DNA of 43,120 bases from UBA1546 sp049302185 (GCA_049302185.1 JBAQLV010000025.1:1-43120), one strand, 5' to 3'; positions 16,422 to 24,116 are shown, counted from the stretch's first letter. Notes: generated by a model not told the origin, from the sequence alone. Translations and numbers: made by a program.

Positions 16422-16832
16422 ATGAAAAAAAAACGCGTAGTATGCGCCGGAACGTTTGACCATCTCCATCTGGGGCATGCCAACTTCTTAAAGCAGGCAA
16501 AGGCTCTGGGAGACGAACTTATCGTCATTGTTGCCCGTGATGAGAATGTGAGGCGCATAAAGAACATACTTCCGGAGCATAATGAAAATGAGCGCAGGGA
16601 GAGCGTCGAAAAAACAGATATTCCGGATAAGGTCACACTCGGATATACGGATAAAGATATCTTTAAAATCTTGGAGGATTTGAAACCGGATATCATCGCC
16701 CTCGGTTATGACCAGAGGGTATCAGAGGATAAGTTGAAGGAAAGACTTCCCAAGTGCAAGATAGTCCGCCTAAAACCATTCAAGCCTGATAAATACAAGT
16801 CGTCATATTACAGGGCAAAGAATAGACTTTGA
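16422..16832 (+). CDS. Cytidylyltransferase-family nucleotidyltransferase, archaeal RibL (FAD synthase)-like
   Basis: The 136-aa protein belongs to the TagD/RibL group of small nucleotidyltransferases, with VCAGTFDHLHLGHANFLKQAKALGDELIV. The HxGH signature is H16-L-G-H19. The following VIVARDENVRRIKN, VTLGYTDKDIF and IALGYDQ resemble archaeal RibL, which adenylylates FMN to FAD, more than glycerol-3-phosphate cytidylyltransferase. The usual ISSSxxR motif is replaced by KSSYYR near the end. Substrate is therefore uncertain: FMN or a polar head group. It is the last gene of the plus-strand run. Confidence 0.8.
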   Translation: MKKKRVVCAGTFDHLHLGHANFLKQAKALGDELIVIVARDENVRRIKNILPEHNENERRESVEKTDIPDKVTLGYTDKDIFKILEDLKPDIIALGYDQRVSEDKLKERLPKCKIVRLKPFKPDKYKSSYYRAKNRL

Positions 16833-16843
16833 AAATTGCATGT

Positions 16844-16967
16844 AAGGGAATTGTCTTTGAGCGGATTTTTTGCCTATATTCCTACAGTTGATTTATAAAA
16901 TCATGAGGCAAAAACCTCGGAGTCCCGATTTTGTCGGGACGAGAATGAGAGAGAAGATGATTCCCTT
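16844..16967. repeat. Structured dispersed element, copy A
   Basis: A 124-bp element lies between convergent genes. Perfect 8-bp outer arms (AAGGGAAT and ATTCCCTT) enclose the shared core TTTGAGCGGATTTTTTG, a stretch around CTACAGTTGATTTATAAAAT, and the hairpin GAGGCAAAAACCTC. Then GAG, a stem TCCCGA/TCGGGA, and CGAGAATGAG follow. Copies B and C have the same order with different but self-complementary arm and stem sequences. The strand of function is unknown. Confidence 0.75.
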
Positions 16968-16986
16968 ATATGTTCTACCATTAAAT

Positions 16987-17017
16987 AAAAAAAGGGCCCG
17001 CATCGGCGAGCCCTTTT
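16987..17017 (-). terminator. Rho-independent terminator of atpBE
   Basis: On the minus strand AAAAGGGCTCGC, a CGAT loop and GCGGGCCC followed by TTTTTTT form a classic terminator about 20 bp after the atpE stop. It may also work weakly on the plus strand. Confidence 0.85.
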
Positions 17018-17038
17018 GAACTGATCAGTTTCCTTTTT

Positions 17039-17383
17039 TTAGAAGAAGAGTTTCTGGTTAATCAGGATACCCAGCGATATTAGGAGCGCATAAATCGCCA
17101 GAGACTCAATCATAGCAAGACCGATAATCAGAACGAGCTGAATCTTTCCCAGTGCACCCGGATTTCTTGCAACACCTTCTGTTGCACCTCTCAAGCCGAA
17201 ACCCATTCCGATTCCTGTACCGAGACCGGCAAGACCGATTGCAAGGCCACCGCCAAGAACTGCCATTGCCTTAACAGAATAATCACCAGATGCTGCAGCC
17301 TTTGCTTCTTCTGCAAAAACAAACGGAGCAAGCAGACAGACAAAAGTTAGTGCCATTAAAATTACAGAGATTATTTTTCTCAT
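17039..17383 (-). CDS. atpE: F-type ATP synthase subunit c, with signal-like N terminus
   Basis: Subunit c forms the rotor ring of the F0 motor. The 114-aa product is longer than the usual 75-85 because of an N-terminal hydrophobic leader (residues 1-24, ending FVFA before EEAKAA) that looks like a cleavable signal. The glycine-rich first helix and the loop RNPGALGK are present. The second helix carries the proton-binding E93 in AMIESLAIY. The Gln and Thr that accompany Glu in Na+-binding rings are Met and Leu here, so protons are the likely ion. The gene is followed by a terminator, so other ATP synthase genes must be elsewhere. Confidence 0.95.
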   Translation of the reverse strand: MRKIISVILMALTFVCLLAPFVFAEEAKAAASGDYSVKAMAVLGGGLAIGLAGLGTGIGMGFGLRGATEGVARNPGALGKIQLVLIIGLAMIESLAIYALLISLGILINQKLFF

Positions 17384-17415
17384 CCCTTATCCCTCCTTTC
17401 TTCCAAAATTCGTAT

Positions 17416-18111
17416 TTAATGTCCTTCTTCAACAGCACCGGCAAGATATAGAGTGGTCAGAAGGACAAAGACAAATGCCTGTATCAGACTTACAAGTGTG
17501 CCCAATGCAAGTATGAGCGTTGGAATTATCCATGGAACCAATACAGCAAGCACACCTAAGAGTATATGTTTTGCCACCATATTTCCAAAAAGCCTTACCG
17601 AGAGGGTAACAGGCCTTACAAGATGCCCGATAAATTCTATAAAAAACATCAGTATCATAAAGGGCAGTGCAAATACAGAACGAATTGGACCGAGGAAATG
17701 ATTTAGGTATTTTATCCCATGAATCTTAATCCCGTAATAATGCGTTGCCAGAAACACAGGTATTGCCATTGCTGCATTTGTATTTATGTTGCTCGTGGGA
17801 GAAGCAAATCCCGGGATGAGACCCATAAAATTGCAAATGAGTATAAACATGAACAATGTGCCGATCAAAGGAAAAAGAGTTCTGCCCCAGTGGTGACCTA
17901 TGTTTTCTTCTGTGAGTTTAAGGAATGTCTCAACAACTACCTCAATAAAATTCTGGAAGCCTGTCGGCACCATGCTTAGAGAACGCCTGATGACAAGCGC
18001 AGATGTTATAAGAATGACAGACGCAAGGACTGCGTAAGTAACATTATGGGGAATTTTGTTGGGATCAATAATCGCATCCATTAAAAGCACTTCTTGCATG
18101 CCAGCTGCCAT
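17416..18111 (-). CDS. atpB: F-type ATP synthase subunit a
   Basis: Subunit a is the stator part of F0 that forms the proton channels next to the c ring. The 231-aa membrane protein has the essential Arg in RPVTLSVRLFGNM, the GLIPGFASPTSNINTN segment and the final helix ending FVLLTTLYLAGAVEEGH. It lies 32 bp before atpE. No atpI precedes it and no b, delta, alpha, gamma or beta genes follow, so the operon is split. Confidence 0.95.
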   Translation of the reverse strand: MAAGMQEVLLMDAIIDPNKIPHNVTYAVLASVILITSALVIRRSLSMVPTGFQNFIEVVVETFLKLTEENIGHHWGRTLFPLIGTLFMFILICNFMGLIPGFASPTSNINTNAAMAIPVFLATHYYGIKIHGIKYLNHFLGPIRSVFALPFMILMFFIEFIGHLVRPVTLSVRLFGNMVAKHILLGVLAVLVPWIIPTLILALGTLVSLIQAFVFVLLTTLYLAGAVEEGH

Positions 18112-18125
18112 AAAAGCCTCCTCTA

Positions 18126-18187
18126 CGTAGTCATAGACTACGGGAAAAATCGTTGATATGTTAATTAAAACGCAAATCTAAAGTCAA
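18126..18187 (-). promoter_or_regulatory. Candidate promoter and leader hairpin of atpBE
   Basis: On the minus strand TTGACT (18187-18182), 18 bp and TAACAT (18163-18158) could be a promoter. Between it and the atpB ribosome site is a small perfect hairpin (CGTAGTC and GACTACG, 18126-18142). Confidence 0.4.
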
Positions 18188-18227
18188 GGATTTAGGCAGT
18201 ATTTGGTTATATAAAAAATTTATGAAT

Positions 18228-19187
18228 CTATAATACGCGTACTGCAATAATCCTCTCTATGCCTGCATAGTCTTTAATCACTGAGATATTACAGAAGCCG
18301 TTCTGCATGGCAATCACTGAGACTTCCTCTGCCTGTCCTTCCCCGATTTCAAGAAAGATACTTCCACCCCCCCGTCCCCCCCGTGGCAAGGGGGGGTAAG
18401 GGGGGGGTAAGTATTTCGACGCCTCTGAAAGTATCGCTCTGTAATAGTCAAGCCCGTCCTCGCCGCCGTCAAGCGCACTCCTCGGCTCCCACTTGTTTAT
18501 TTCAGGCTGAAGATTCAGTATGTCACCGCTTCTGATATAAGGAGGGTTTGAGACAATCACATCAAAAGTGACGAGTGACGAGTGACGAGTGACAAGTTGC
18601 TTTATTGGTTCAAATAATGAACCCTTAAGAAATGTTACATTCTTTATAGCGTTAAGCTCTGCATTCTCCTTTGCATACTTTATTGCACCTTTTGATATGT
18701 CAGTCCCGTACACCTCGGCATCTGGAAAGTGTTTTGCTATTGCAAGCGCAAGGCACCCGCTTCCTGTGCAGAGGTCAAGAATCTTGAGTCTTGAGTTTTG
18801 AGTTATGAGTTTTGAGACTTCAATCCCTATTTTATTCCTAACTCTTAACTCATAACTCATAACTCTTTTTATTGTTTCTTCCACAAGAAGCTCCGTCTCA
18901 GGCCTTGGAATAAGTACGCCCTCTCCGACCTTTATCTTCAAGCCGTAAAACTCTACAAAACCAAGGATATACTGAAGCGGCTCCCTCTCAGCCCTGCGCC
19001 TTAGAATCTCTCCGATATCTTTTATATTTTTCACTGTGACGGCTGGATTGTCCCTGTAAAGAACTGTCCTGTCTGTTTTGAGCGCATGAGTCAGGATTGT
19101 CTCTGATTCCTTATGCGCATCCTCAACACCGAATCCTTTCAGAGATTCTGTTATTTCTCTTATCTTTTCCAATGCATTCATTGTCAA
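18228..19187 (-). CDS. prmC: Peptide chain release factor N5-glutamine methyltransferase with three in-frame repeat insertions
   Basis: PrmC methylates the Gln of the GGQ motif in release factors RF1 and RF2. The 319-aa protein has the N-terminal helical domain, PRPETELLVEE, the SAM motif LDLCTGSGC (137-145) and the catalytic NPPY at 214-217. Compared with a standard PrmC it holds three extra loops. Residues about 108-134 are encoded by TTGAGTY/AACTCAT heptamers (18783-18868), 197-207 by GACGAGT heptamers (18566-18597), and 244-260 or so, a Pro- and Gly-rich loop, by C- and G-runs (18366-18409). All keep the frame and fall between conserved motifs. It lies downstream of prfA, its substrate gene. 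Confidence 0.93.
   Translation of the reverse strand: MTMNALEKIREITESLKGFGVEDAHKESETILTHALKTDRTVLYRDNPAVTVKNIKDIGEILRRRAEREPLQYILGFVEFYGLKIKVGEGVLIPRPETELLVEETIKRVMSYELRVRNKIGIEVSKLITQNSRLKILDLCTGSGCLALAIAKHFPDAEVYGTDISKGAIKYAKENAELNAIKNVTFLKGSLFEPIKQLVTRHSSLVTFDVIVSNPPYIRSGDILNLQPEINKWEPRSALDGGEDGLDYYRAILSEASKYLPPPYPPLPRGGRGGGSIFLEIGEGQAEEVSVIAMQNGFCNISVIKDYAGIERIIAVRVL
18366..18409. repeat. Poly-C/poly-G palindromic repeat inside prmC
   Basis: Runs of seven to eight C residues (broken by GT) face runs of seven to eight G residues (broken by TAA) around a CGTGGCAAG centre. In the prmC frame this encodes PPPYPPLPRGGRGGG. Long homopolymer tracts in a coding frame are prone to slippage. Confidence 0.8.
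18566..18597. repeat. Heptamer repeat inside prmC (GACGAGT type)
   Basis: Four to five copies of the 7-bp unit GTGACGA stand in tandem and encode LVTRHSSLVT in prmC, directly before the beta strand that leads to NPPY. Confidence 0.85.
18783..18868. repeat. Heptamer repeat with inverted half inside prmC
   Basis: About five 7-bp units CTTGAGT/TTTGAGT (18783-18816) face about four inverted units AACTCTT/AACTCAT (18840-18868). The block encodes about 27 residues of PrmC between the helical domain and SAM motif I. Confidence 0.85.
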
Positions 19188-19236
19188 ATATCTTCACTTA
19201 TCAGAATTGACTTTATTAGCATCAGCTATTTTTTTT

Positions 19237-19369
19237 AAGAGACTGGGATAGTATTTGAGCGGATTTTTTTGACGATATTCCGACAGTTAGATTTATAAAA
19301 TTAATCATGAGGCAAAAACCTCGGAGGGCGTTAGCCCGAGAATGAGCGAAAATATTATCCCAGTCTCTT
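19237..19369. repeat. Structured dispersed element, copy B
   Basis: A 133-bp element lies between prfA and prmC. The outer arms are a perfect 14-bp inverted repeat (AAGAGACTGGGATA and TATCCCAGTCTCTT). Inside are the shared TTTGAGCGGATTTTTTTG, GACAGTTAGATTTATAAAAT, the hairpin GAGGCAAAAACCTC, then GAG, a stem GGC-GTTA-GCC, and CGAGAATGAGCGAAAATA. It differs from copy A in both variable stems while keeping the pairing. Confidence 0.8.
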
Positions 19370-19441
19370 ATCATACATGGCAAATAATCGGCTAAAATTC
19401 TGTCGCATTCAAAAGTTTTGAACACGATATGCCTGCTTAAC

Positions 19442-20506
19442 TTACAGTTCCTTCAGCTTCTCCGCCTGATAGTGAGCGATGAGATTGTCTATTATCTCAT
19501 CAATATTGCCTTCAAGAACGCTCTCCAGCCTGTGAAGAGTCAGTCCTATCCTGTGGTCAGTTACCCTGTTCTGAGGAAAATTGTATGTCCTTATCCTCTC
19601 GCTCCTGTCGCCTGTGCCAACCTGAGTCTTTCTGTCAGCGGCGCGTTCTTTATCTTTTTTCTCTATCTCAAGTTCAAGAAGCCTTGAACGCAAAACCTTC
19701 ATTGCCTTTCCCCTGTTCTTTAACTGAGACCTCTCATCCTGACACTGCACAACAAGTCCTGTAGGCACATGGGTAATCCTCACTGCCGAATAGGTCGTGT
19801 TTACGCTCTGCCCTCCTGCGCCTGATGAGCAGAATGTGTCAATCCTAATATCCTTTTCTTCCACCTTTAGATCAACCTCTTCAGCCTCAGGCAAAACCGC
19901 AACTGTTGCGGCTGATGTGTGAATCCTTCCGGATCCCTCGGTTACCGGCACCCTCTGCACTCTGTGAACCCCGCTTTCATATCTCAGCCTGCTGTATGCG
20001 CCCTTCCCTGTGATATTTGCAATTATCTCCTTTAACCCGCCGAGTCCTGTCGGACTGGAATCAATTACCTCTACCTTCCATCTTCTTGTCTCAGCGTATT
20101 TAGAGTACATCCTGAAAAGGTTTGCTGCGAAAAGAGCGGCCTCTTCTCCGCCTGTGCCTGCCCTTATCTCAAGTATTACGCTTTTTTCATCCCTCGGGTC
20201 TTTCGGCAGAAGCATTGTCTTCAGGTCTTCTTCTATCTTAGGCTTTCTCTCCTTCAGTTCATTAAGCTCTACCTGTGCAAGCTCCCTCATTTCGTTATCG
20301 CTGCCTTTAAGAATTTCTTCCGCTCCTTCCATATCCGTCAAAAGTTTTTTGTACTCACGGATCTTTTCAACAAGAGCCTGAAGTTCAGACTGCTCCTTTG
20401 AGTATTTCTGATACTCCTGCGGCGCAGACAGGACCTTCGGGTCTATCATCTGGACTGTCAGTTTCTCGTATCTATCTTCTATTGTCTGGAGTTTTTCAAG
20501 CAGCAT
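19442..20506 (-). CDS. prfA: Peptide chain release factor 1
   Basis: RF1 reads UAA and UAG stops and releases the peptide. The 354-aa protein has the PVT codon-recognition tripeptide at 187-189, which marks RF1 rather than RF2 (SPF), and the catalytic GGQ at 231-233 in GAGGQSVNTTYSAVRITH. Length is normal. Its start overlaps the end of the DUF1385 gene by 11 bp. The target Gln is methylated by PrmC encoded downstream. Confidence 0.97.
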   Translation of the reverse strand: MLLEKLQTIEDRYEKLTVQMIDPKVLSAPQEYQKYSKEQSELQALVEKIREYKKLLTDMEGAEEILKGSDNEMRELAQVELNELKERKPKIEEDLKTMLLPKDPRDEKSVILEIRAGTGGEEAALFAANLFRMYSKYAETRRWKVEVIDSSPTGLGGLKEIIANITGKGAYSRLRYESGVHRVQRVPVTEGSGRIHTSAATVAVLPEAEEVDLKVEEKDIRIDTFCSSGAGGQSVNTTYSAVRITHVPTGLVVQCQDERSQLKNRGKAMKVLRSRLLELEIEKKDKERAADRKTQVGTGDRSERIRTYNFPQNRVTDHRIGLTLHRLESVLEGNIDEIIDNLIAHYQAEKLKEL

Positions 20507-21374
20507 TTTCCGCCTCTAATTTAAGAACCTCTTTTAACGCTGTGATAGCAACCTCTATCTGCCTGTCATCAGGGTCATGGGCTGTGAGCCTCTGCAGAAG
20601 AAGCCCCGGCATAATCATGAGGTTTATAATCGGATTGTCTTTCATCTTTGCAGAAAGCTTCAGAATCTCATAGGAAAGCCCTGCCACCACCGGCATAAGA
20701 ATAAGCCTTGAGAGGAACTTATAAACCAAAAACCACGACTGCGGAATGAAAGAAAATACGAAAATGCTTGTTATCATAACTATTAGAAGAAAACTCGTGC
20801 CGCACCTTGGATGATGGGGGCTGAAAGGCTTTACATTCTCCACATTAAGTTCTTTGCCATTCTCGTATGCGTGTATTACCTTGTGCTCTGCGCCGTGATA
20901 CTCAAATATCCTTCTCATCTCCTTCCAGAGTCCGATTGCCATGACATAAAGCAAAAATATAAGAACTCTTATTATCCCGTCAATGAGGTTAAATAAAAAT
21001 GAATTCTCGGAAACAGAAGCAATCACAATGCCGATAAGTTTCGTTGCATATAGCGGAAGCAGTACAAAAAGCGCAATCCCTATTATAAAGGCAAAACCCA
21101 TTGTCAGTGTGATAGTGAAAGGTCTCATCGGTTTTTCATCTTCATTGTATGCCTTGCTTGCAGAGAACTCTATTGCCTTCACTCCAAGGAAAAGAGCGTG
21201 GAATAATGCCGCAACTCCTCTGAGCATCGGAACCTTCAGCAGCTTCGGAAGTTCAGACAGCCCTTCTCTTTTCACATGAATATCCCCCTTCATGTCCCTC
21301 ACAGCCACTGTCCAGCCTTTTGGGGACTTCATCATCACTCCCTCAATCACTGCCTGTCCGCCGATGTTTTTCAT
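20496..21374 (-). CDS. DUF1385 (YqhQ-like) membrane protein
   Basis: The 292-aa protein starts with the family signature GGQAVIEGVMMKSP and has four or so predicted membrane helices (about residues 85-150 and 190-240). The motifs EYHGAEHKVIHAYE and SPHHPRCGTSFLLIV, rich in His and Cys, suggest metal binding. The biochemical function of DUF1385 proteins is unknown. The place between rpmE and prfA is conserved in several bacterial phyla, so the gene probably belongs to a housekeeping operon. Confidence 0.9.
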   Translation of the reverse strand: MKNIGGQAVIEGVMMKSPKGWTVAVRDMKGDIHVKREGLSELPKLLKVPMLRGVAALFHALFLGVKAIEFSASKAYNEDEKPMRPFTITLTMGFAFIIGIALFVLLPLYATKLIGIVIASVSENSFLFNLIDGIIRVLIFLLYVMAIGLWKEMRRIFEYHGAEHKVIHAYENGKELNVENVKPFSPHHPRCGTSFLLIVMITSIFVFSFIPQSWFLVYKFLSRLILMPVVAGLSYEILKLSAKMKDNPIINLMIMPGLLLQRLTAHDPDDRQIEVAITALKEVLKLEAENAA

Positions 21375-21418
21375 TTTCTTATCTTTCCCTCTTTCGTATT
21401 TATGTTGAAAAATACAAA

Positions 21419-21571
21419 CTGGATACTCCGGTCAATCCCCCGATCAAGTCGGAGGAGGAGTATGACAGAATAAGAAGTCATTTCCCGACTCCCTACTTGT
21501 CATTCCCCGACCTGATCGGGGAATCCAGAAAGAACAAAAATCTGGATTCCGCATCAAGTGCGGAATGACAG
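21419..21571. repeat. REP-like palindromic repeat cluster
   Basis: Three related units occur. CTGGATAC to TATGACAG (21419-21468) is degenerate. TGTCATTCC to GGAATCCAG (21498-21528) has the hairpin CCCCGACCTGATCGGGG. CTGGATTCC to GGAATGACAG (21542-21571) has the hairpin TTCCGCATCAAGTGCGGAA. The last two face each other as a large inverted repeat. Repeats of the CTGGATTCC...GGAATGACA type are widespread in bacteria. No transposase is near. Confidence 0.8.
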
Positions 21572-21603
21572 GAACAAGGTAACTCTACAGCAAGTCCATT
21601 CCA

Positions 21604-21642
21604 ATAAAAAAGCCGTCCCGGCGTAATGTCGGGACGACTTTT
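21604..21642 (-). terminator. Rho-independent terminator after rpmE
   Basis: On the minus strand AAAAGTCGTCCCG, a short loop and CGGGACGGCTTTTTT make a strong terminator about 17 bp after the rpmE stop. It separates rpmE and the acc genes from the DUF1385-prfA-prmC run. Confidence 0.88.
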
Positions 21643-21658
21643 ATCCTCTTAAGCTTAT

Positions 21659-21868
21659 CTACTTCTTAGTCTTTTTTGCGTACTTCTTCTTAAACTTCTC
21701 CACCCTTCCTTCAGCATCAAGTATCTTCTGCTTGCCGGTAAAAAACGGATGGCACATTGAGCAGATATCAACGTGAATCTTGGGGTTAGTTGACCTTGTG
21801 ACAAAACTCTCGCCACAGGCGCAGACCGTCTTCACCTCTTTATATTCAGGATGTATTCCTTCCTTCAA
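21659..21868 (-). CDS. rpmE: 50S ribosomal protein L31, zinc-binding form
   Basis: L31 bridges the two ribosomal subunits. The 69-aa protein starts MKEGIHPEYKEV and has the zinc cysteines in VCACGESF and ICSMCHPFFTGKQK, so it is the C+ form (RpmE rather than RpmE2/YkgM). The Lys-rich tail is longer than usual by a few residues. Upstream lies the PilZ gene and downstream a strong terminator. Confidence 0.95.
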   Translation of the reverse strand: MKEGIHPEYKEVKTVCACGESFVTRSTNPKIHVDICSMCHPFFTGKQKILDAEGRVEKFKKKYAKKTKK

Positions 21869-21947
21869 CTTAATCCTCCTTAAAGTTATTTTATATTATA
21901 AAAAATCTTGAATACTTTTAGCAACAAGGCGACATCGGATAAAACCT

Positions 21948-22241
21948 TCAGCCTTCTATGTACCTTTTTATCCTTGCGCTATTTTCAGCGGAAAGCTCAA
22001 CAAATTTAACTCCGATGCCGACATTGGGCTGGGCGTGCTGAACACGGGCCATCGCCTTAATGGCATCTTCCCCGATTTTAAAGCTTAGCTCAAAAATTGT
22101 TCCTGCTATAAAACTGAACTGCGTGTAGATATACATGCCGTCTATGCTTATATCAAGCGCCTCTGCTTTTGTTACGCCATTTATCACTACATCTTTGTGA
22201 ACCAGCGCCCTTCTTGTTCTCCTGTCATCTGCGCCGCTCAT
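21948..22241 (-). CDS. PilZ domain protein
   Basis: The 97-aa single-domain protein has both halves of the cyclic di-GMP site: RRTRR at 7-11 and DISIDG at 30-35. A beta-barrel of usual PilZ length follows, ending VGIGVKFVELSAENSARIKRYI. It probably binds c-di-GMP and acts on a partner protein. Its first 4 bp overlap the end of accC (ATGA), an unusual coupling that could reflect co-expression only. Confidence 0.88.
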   Translation of the reverse strand: MSGADDRRTRRALVHKDVVINGVTKAEALDISIDGMYIYTQFSFIAGTIFELSFKIGEDAIKAMARVQHAQPNVGIGVKFVELSAENSARIKRYIEG

Positions 22242-23599
22242 TGTTTATCCTGTACTGAACCGTTAATCTTATCAACAAACCCTGTATTGAACTCGCCGTT
22301 CACAAAGTCAGACTGTGAAAAGACCTTCTTATGAAAAGGTATTGTTGTCTTTATTCCCTCAATAATAAATTCATCGAGGGCGCGTTTCATTATTGAGATA
22401 GCCTCTTCCCTGTTTCTGCCGTGCGCAATTACCTTTGCTATAAGCGAGTCGTAATATGAAGGCACTGTCCAGCCGCTGTAAACAGATGTGTCCACGCGCA
22501 CACCCGGGCCGCCGGGCAGAGAAAGGAATGTAATTTTGCCGGGATTCGGAATAAAACGCTCCGGGTCCTCGGCATTTATCCTGCACTCTATAGCATGGCC
22601 GTAAGATTTTATCTGGTGCTGTTTATATTCTATCAGGGAACCTGCAGCAAGTTTTATCTGTTCCTTTACCAGGTCAATACCGCTGACCATCTCTGTGACA
22701 GGATGCTCAACCTGAATCCTTGTATTCATCTCCATGAAATATATATTGCCCTCCATATCTACGATAAACTCCATTGTCCCGATATTCCTGTACTTAATAG
22801 CCTTTGCCGCCCTTACTGCCAGCTCTCCAATTTTTTTCCTGAACTTCTCTGTTGAGACAGGGGATGGCGCTTCTTCTATAAGTTTCTGATGCCTTCTCTG
22901 TATTGAGCAGTCTCTTTCTCCGAAATGCACTGTATTGCCTTTGCTGTCAGCAGCTATCTGGACTTCTATATGCCTTATCTCAGGGATGTACTGCTCAACA
23001 TAAAGCTCGCCGTTCCCGAATACGGCAAGAGCTTCTCTTTGAGCCATATAAAATGCTTGTTCAAGCCCGCTTTCTTCATTTACAATTCTCATTCCCCTGC
23101 CGCCGCCTCCGGCAGACGCCTTAATAATCACAGGGAAACCTATTTTCTTTGCCACCTTCATGGCAAGCTCTTCCGAAATAACAGGGCCGTCGCTTCCCGG
23201 CACAACAGGAATACCACGCCTTTTCATCATCTGCCTTGCCTTTGCCTTATCGCCGCCGACTCTTATATTCTCAGGCGTAGGGCCGATAAATGTTATCCCT
23301 GATGTGGCGCATGCCTCGGCAAAATGGGGATTTTCAGATAAGAAACCATACCCAGGATGCACTGCCTCTGAATCCGTTATTTCAGCGGCGCTAAGAATTC
23401 CCGGGATGTTAAGATAGCTCTGAGCAGAATTCGCAGGCCCGATGCAGACAGCCTCATCTGCAAGCCTGACATGCAGAGCTTCTTTTTCTACGTCTGAATA
23501 TACGGCTACTGTCTTTATGCCGAGTTCCTTGCAGGCGCGTATAACCCTTACTGCAATTTCCCCGCGGTTTGCTATCAAAACTTTCTTAAATAATTCCAT
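22238..23599 (-). CDS. accC: Acetyl-CoA carboxylase, biotin carboxylase subunit
   Basis: AccC carboxylates biotin on AccB with ATP and bicarbonate, the first step to malonyl-CoA. The 453-aa product has KVLIANRGEIAVRVIRACKELG at the N terminus, the ATP-grasp glycine loop KASAGGGGRGMR, the ERDCSIQRRHQKLIEEAP segment and the catalytic region FMEMNTRIQVEHPVTEMV. Length fits a stand-alone carboxylase and not pyruvate carboxylase. It follows accB across an 85-bp spacer filled with GTGTCAG repeats. Confidence 0.96.
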   Translation of the reverse strand: MELFKKVLIANRGEIAVRVIRACKELGIKTVAVYSDVEKEALHVRLADEAVCIGPANSAQSYLNIPGILSAAEITDSEAVHPGYGFLSENPHFAEACATSGITFIGPTPENIRVGGDKAKARQMMKRRGIPVVPGSDGPVISEELAMKVAKKIGFPVIIKASAGGGGRGMRIVNEESGLEQAFYMAQREALAVFGNGELYVEQYIPEIRHIEVQIAADSKGNTVHFGERDCSIQRRHQKLIEEAPSPVSTEKFRKKIGELAVRAAKAIKYRNIGTMEFIVDMEGNIYFMEMNTRIQVEHPVTEMVSGIDLVKEQIKLAAGSLIEYKQHQIKSYGHAIECRINAEDPERFIPNPGKITFLSLPGGPGVRVDTSVYSGWTVPSYYDSLIAKVIAHGRNREEAISIMKRALDEFIIEGIKTTIPFHKKVFSQSDFVNGEFNTGFVDKINGSVQDKQ

Positions 23600-23612
23600 T
23601 GTCCACCTTTAT

Positions 23613-23688
23613 AGTGTCAGTTTTTAGTGTCTGTGTCAGTAGATAATTTTTTCTGACACTAATCACTGTCACTGAATACTGACACTAA
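23613..23688. repeat. GTGTCAG repeat block between accB and accC
   Basis: Units of the type GTGTCAG and AGTGTCT face inverted units ACTGACACT and CACTGTC across an AT-rich centre. The repeat supplies the accB stop codon (TAG within TTAGTGTCAG on the minus strand). Related blocks stand upstream of efp and between rplF and rpsH. Confidence 0.8.
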
Positions 23689-24116
23689 GTAACCGGTTCT
23701 ATAAGGAAGAGCGGCTCGCCGTATTCAACGGAATGCCCGTTTTCAACCAGTATCCTGACAATCACGCCTTCCACCTCTGATTCTATCTCGTTCATGAGTT
23801 TCATCGCCTCTATAATGCACAACACCTGTCCCTTTTTAACACTTGAACCTGCCTGCACAAATGACTCAGCCTCCGGAGATGATGATCTGTAGAATGTCCC
23901 TACAATCGGTGAGGTTACTGTAACAAGCCTCTGGGTATCCTCTATCGGTTCAACTGCCGGTTTTTCATGCGCAACCACAGGCCTTGATAATTCAAATGAA
24001 GACAGCCGTTTCTCTCTCCTTATCTTAACCTTATTGCCGTCTTTTTCTATCTGAAGTTCTGTGATGTCTGTGTCCTTAAGCAGTTCTATAAGTCCTTTTA
24101 AATCATCAATTTCCAT
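23685..24116 (-). CDS. accB: Acetyl-CoA carboxylase biotin carboxyl carrier protein
   Basis: AccB carries biotin between AccC and the carboxyltransferase. From the ATG at 24116 it is 143 aa; a frame from TTG 24128 would begin inside the GGAGGG ribosome site and is rejected. The N-terminal domain (MEIDDLKGLIELLKDTDITELQIEKDG) is typical. A linker follows, and the C-terminal biotinyl domain has IEAMKLMNEIE with the biotinylated lysine at about position 106. Confidence 0.96.
   Translation of the reverse strand: MEIDDLKGLIELLKDTDITELQIEKDGNKVKIRREKRLSSFELSRPVVAHEKPAVEPIEDTQRLVTVTSPIVGTFYRSSSPEAESFVQAGSSVKKGQVLCIIEAMKLMNEIESEVEGVIVRILVENGHSVEYGEPLFLIEPVT

Noticed and set aside
17039..17383. Sodium-type c ring
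   Set aside because: Although Glu, Ser and Tyr are present in the second helix, the Gln of the first helix and the Thr after Ser are replaced by Met and Leu.
19237..19369. Copy B as a rho-independent terminator of prfA
   Set aside because: The stem is far too long, its centre is complex, and on the minus strand it is followed by an A-run and not a T-run.
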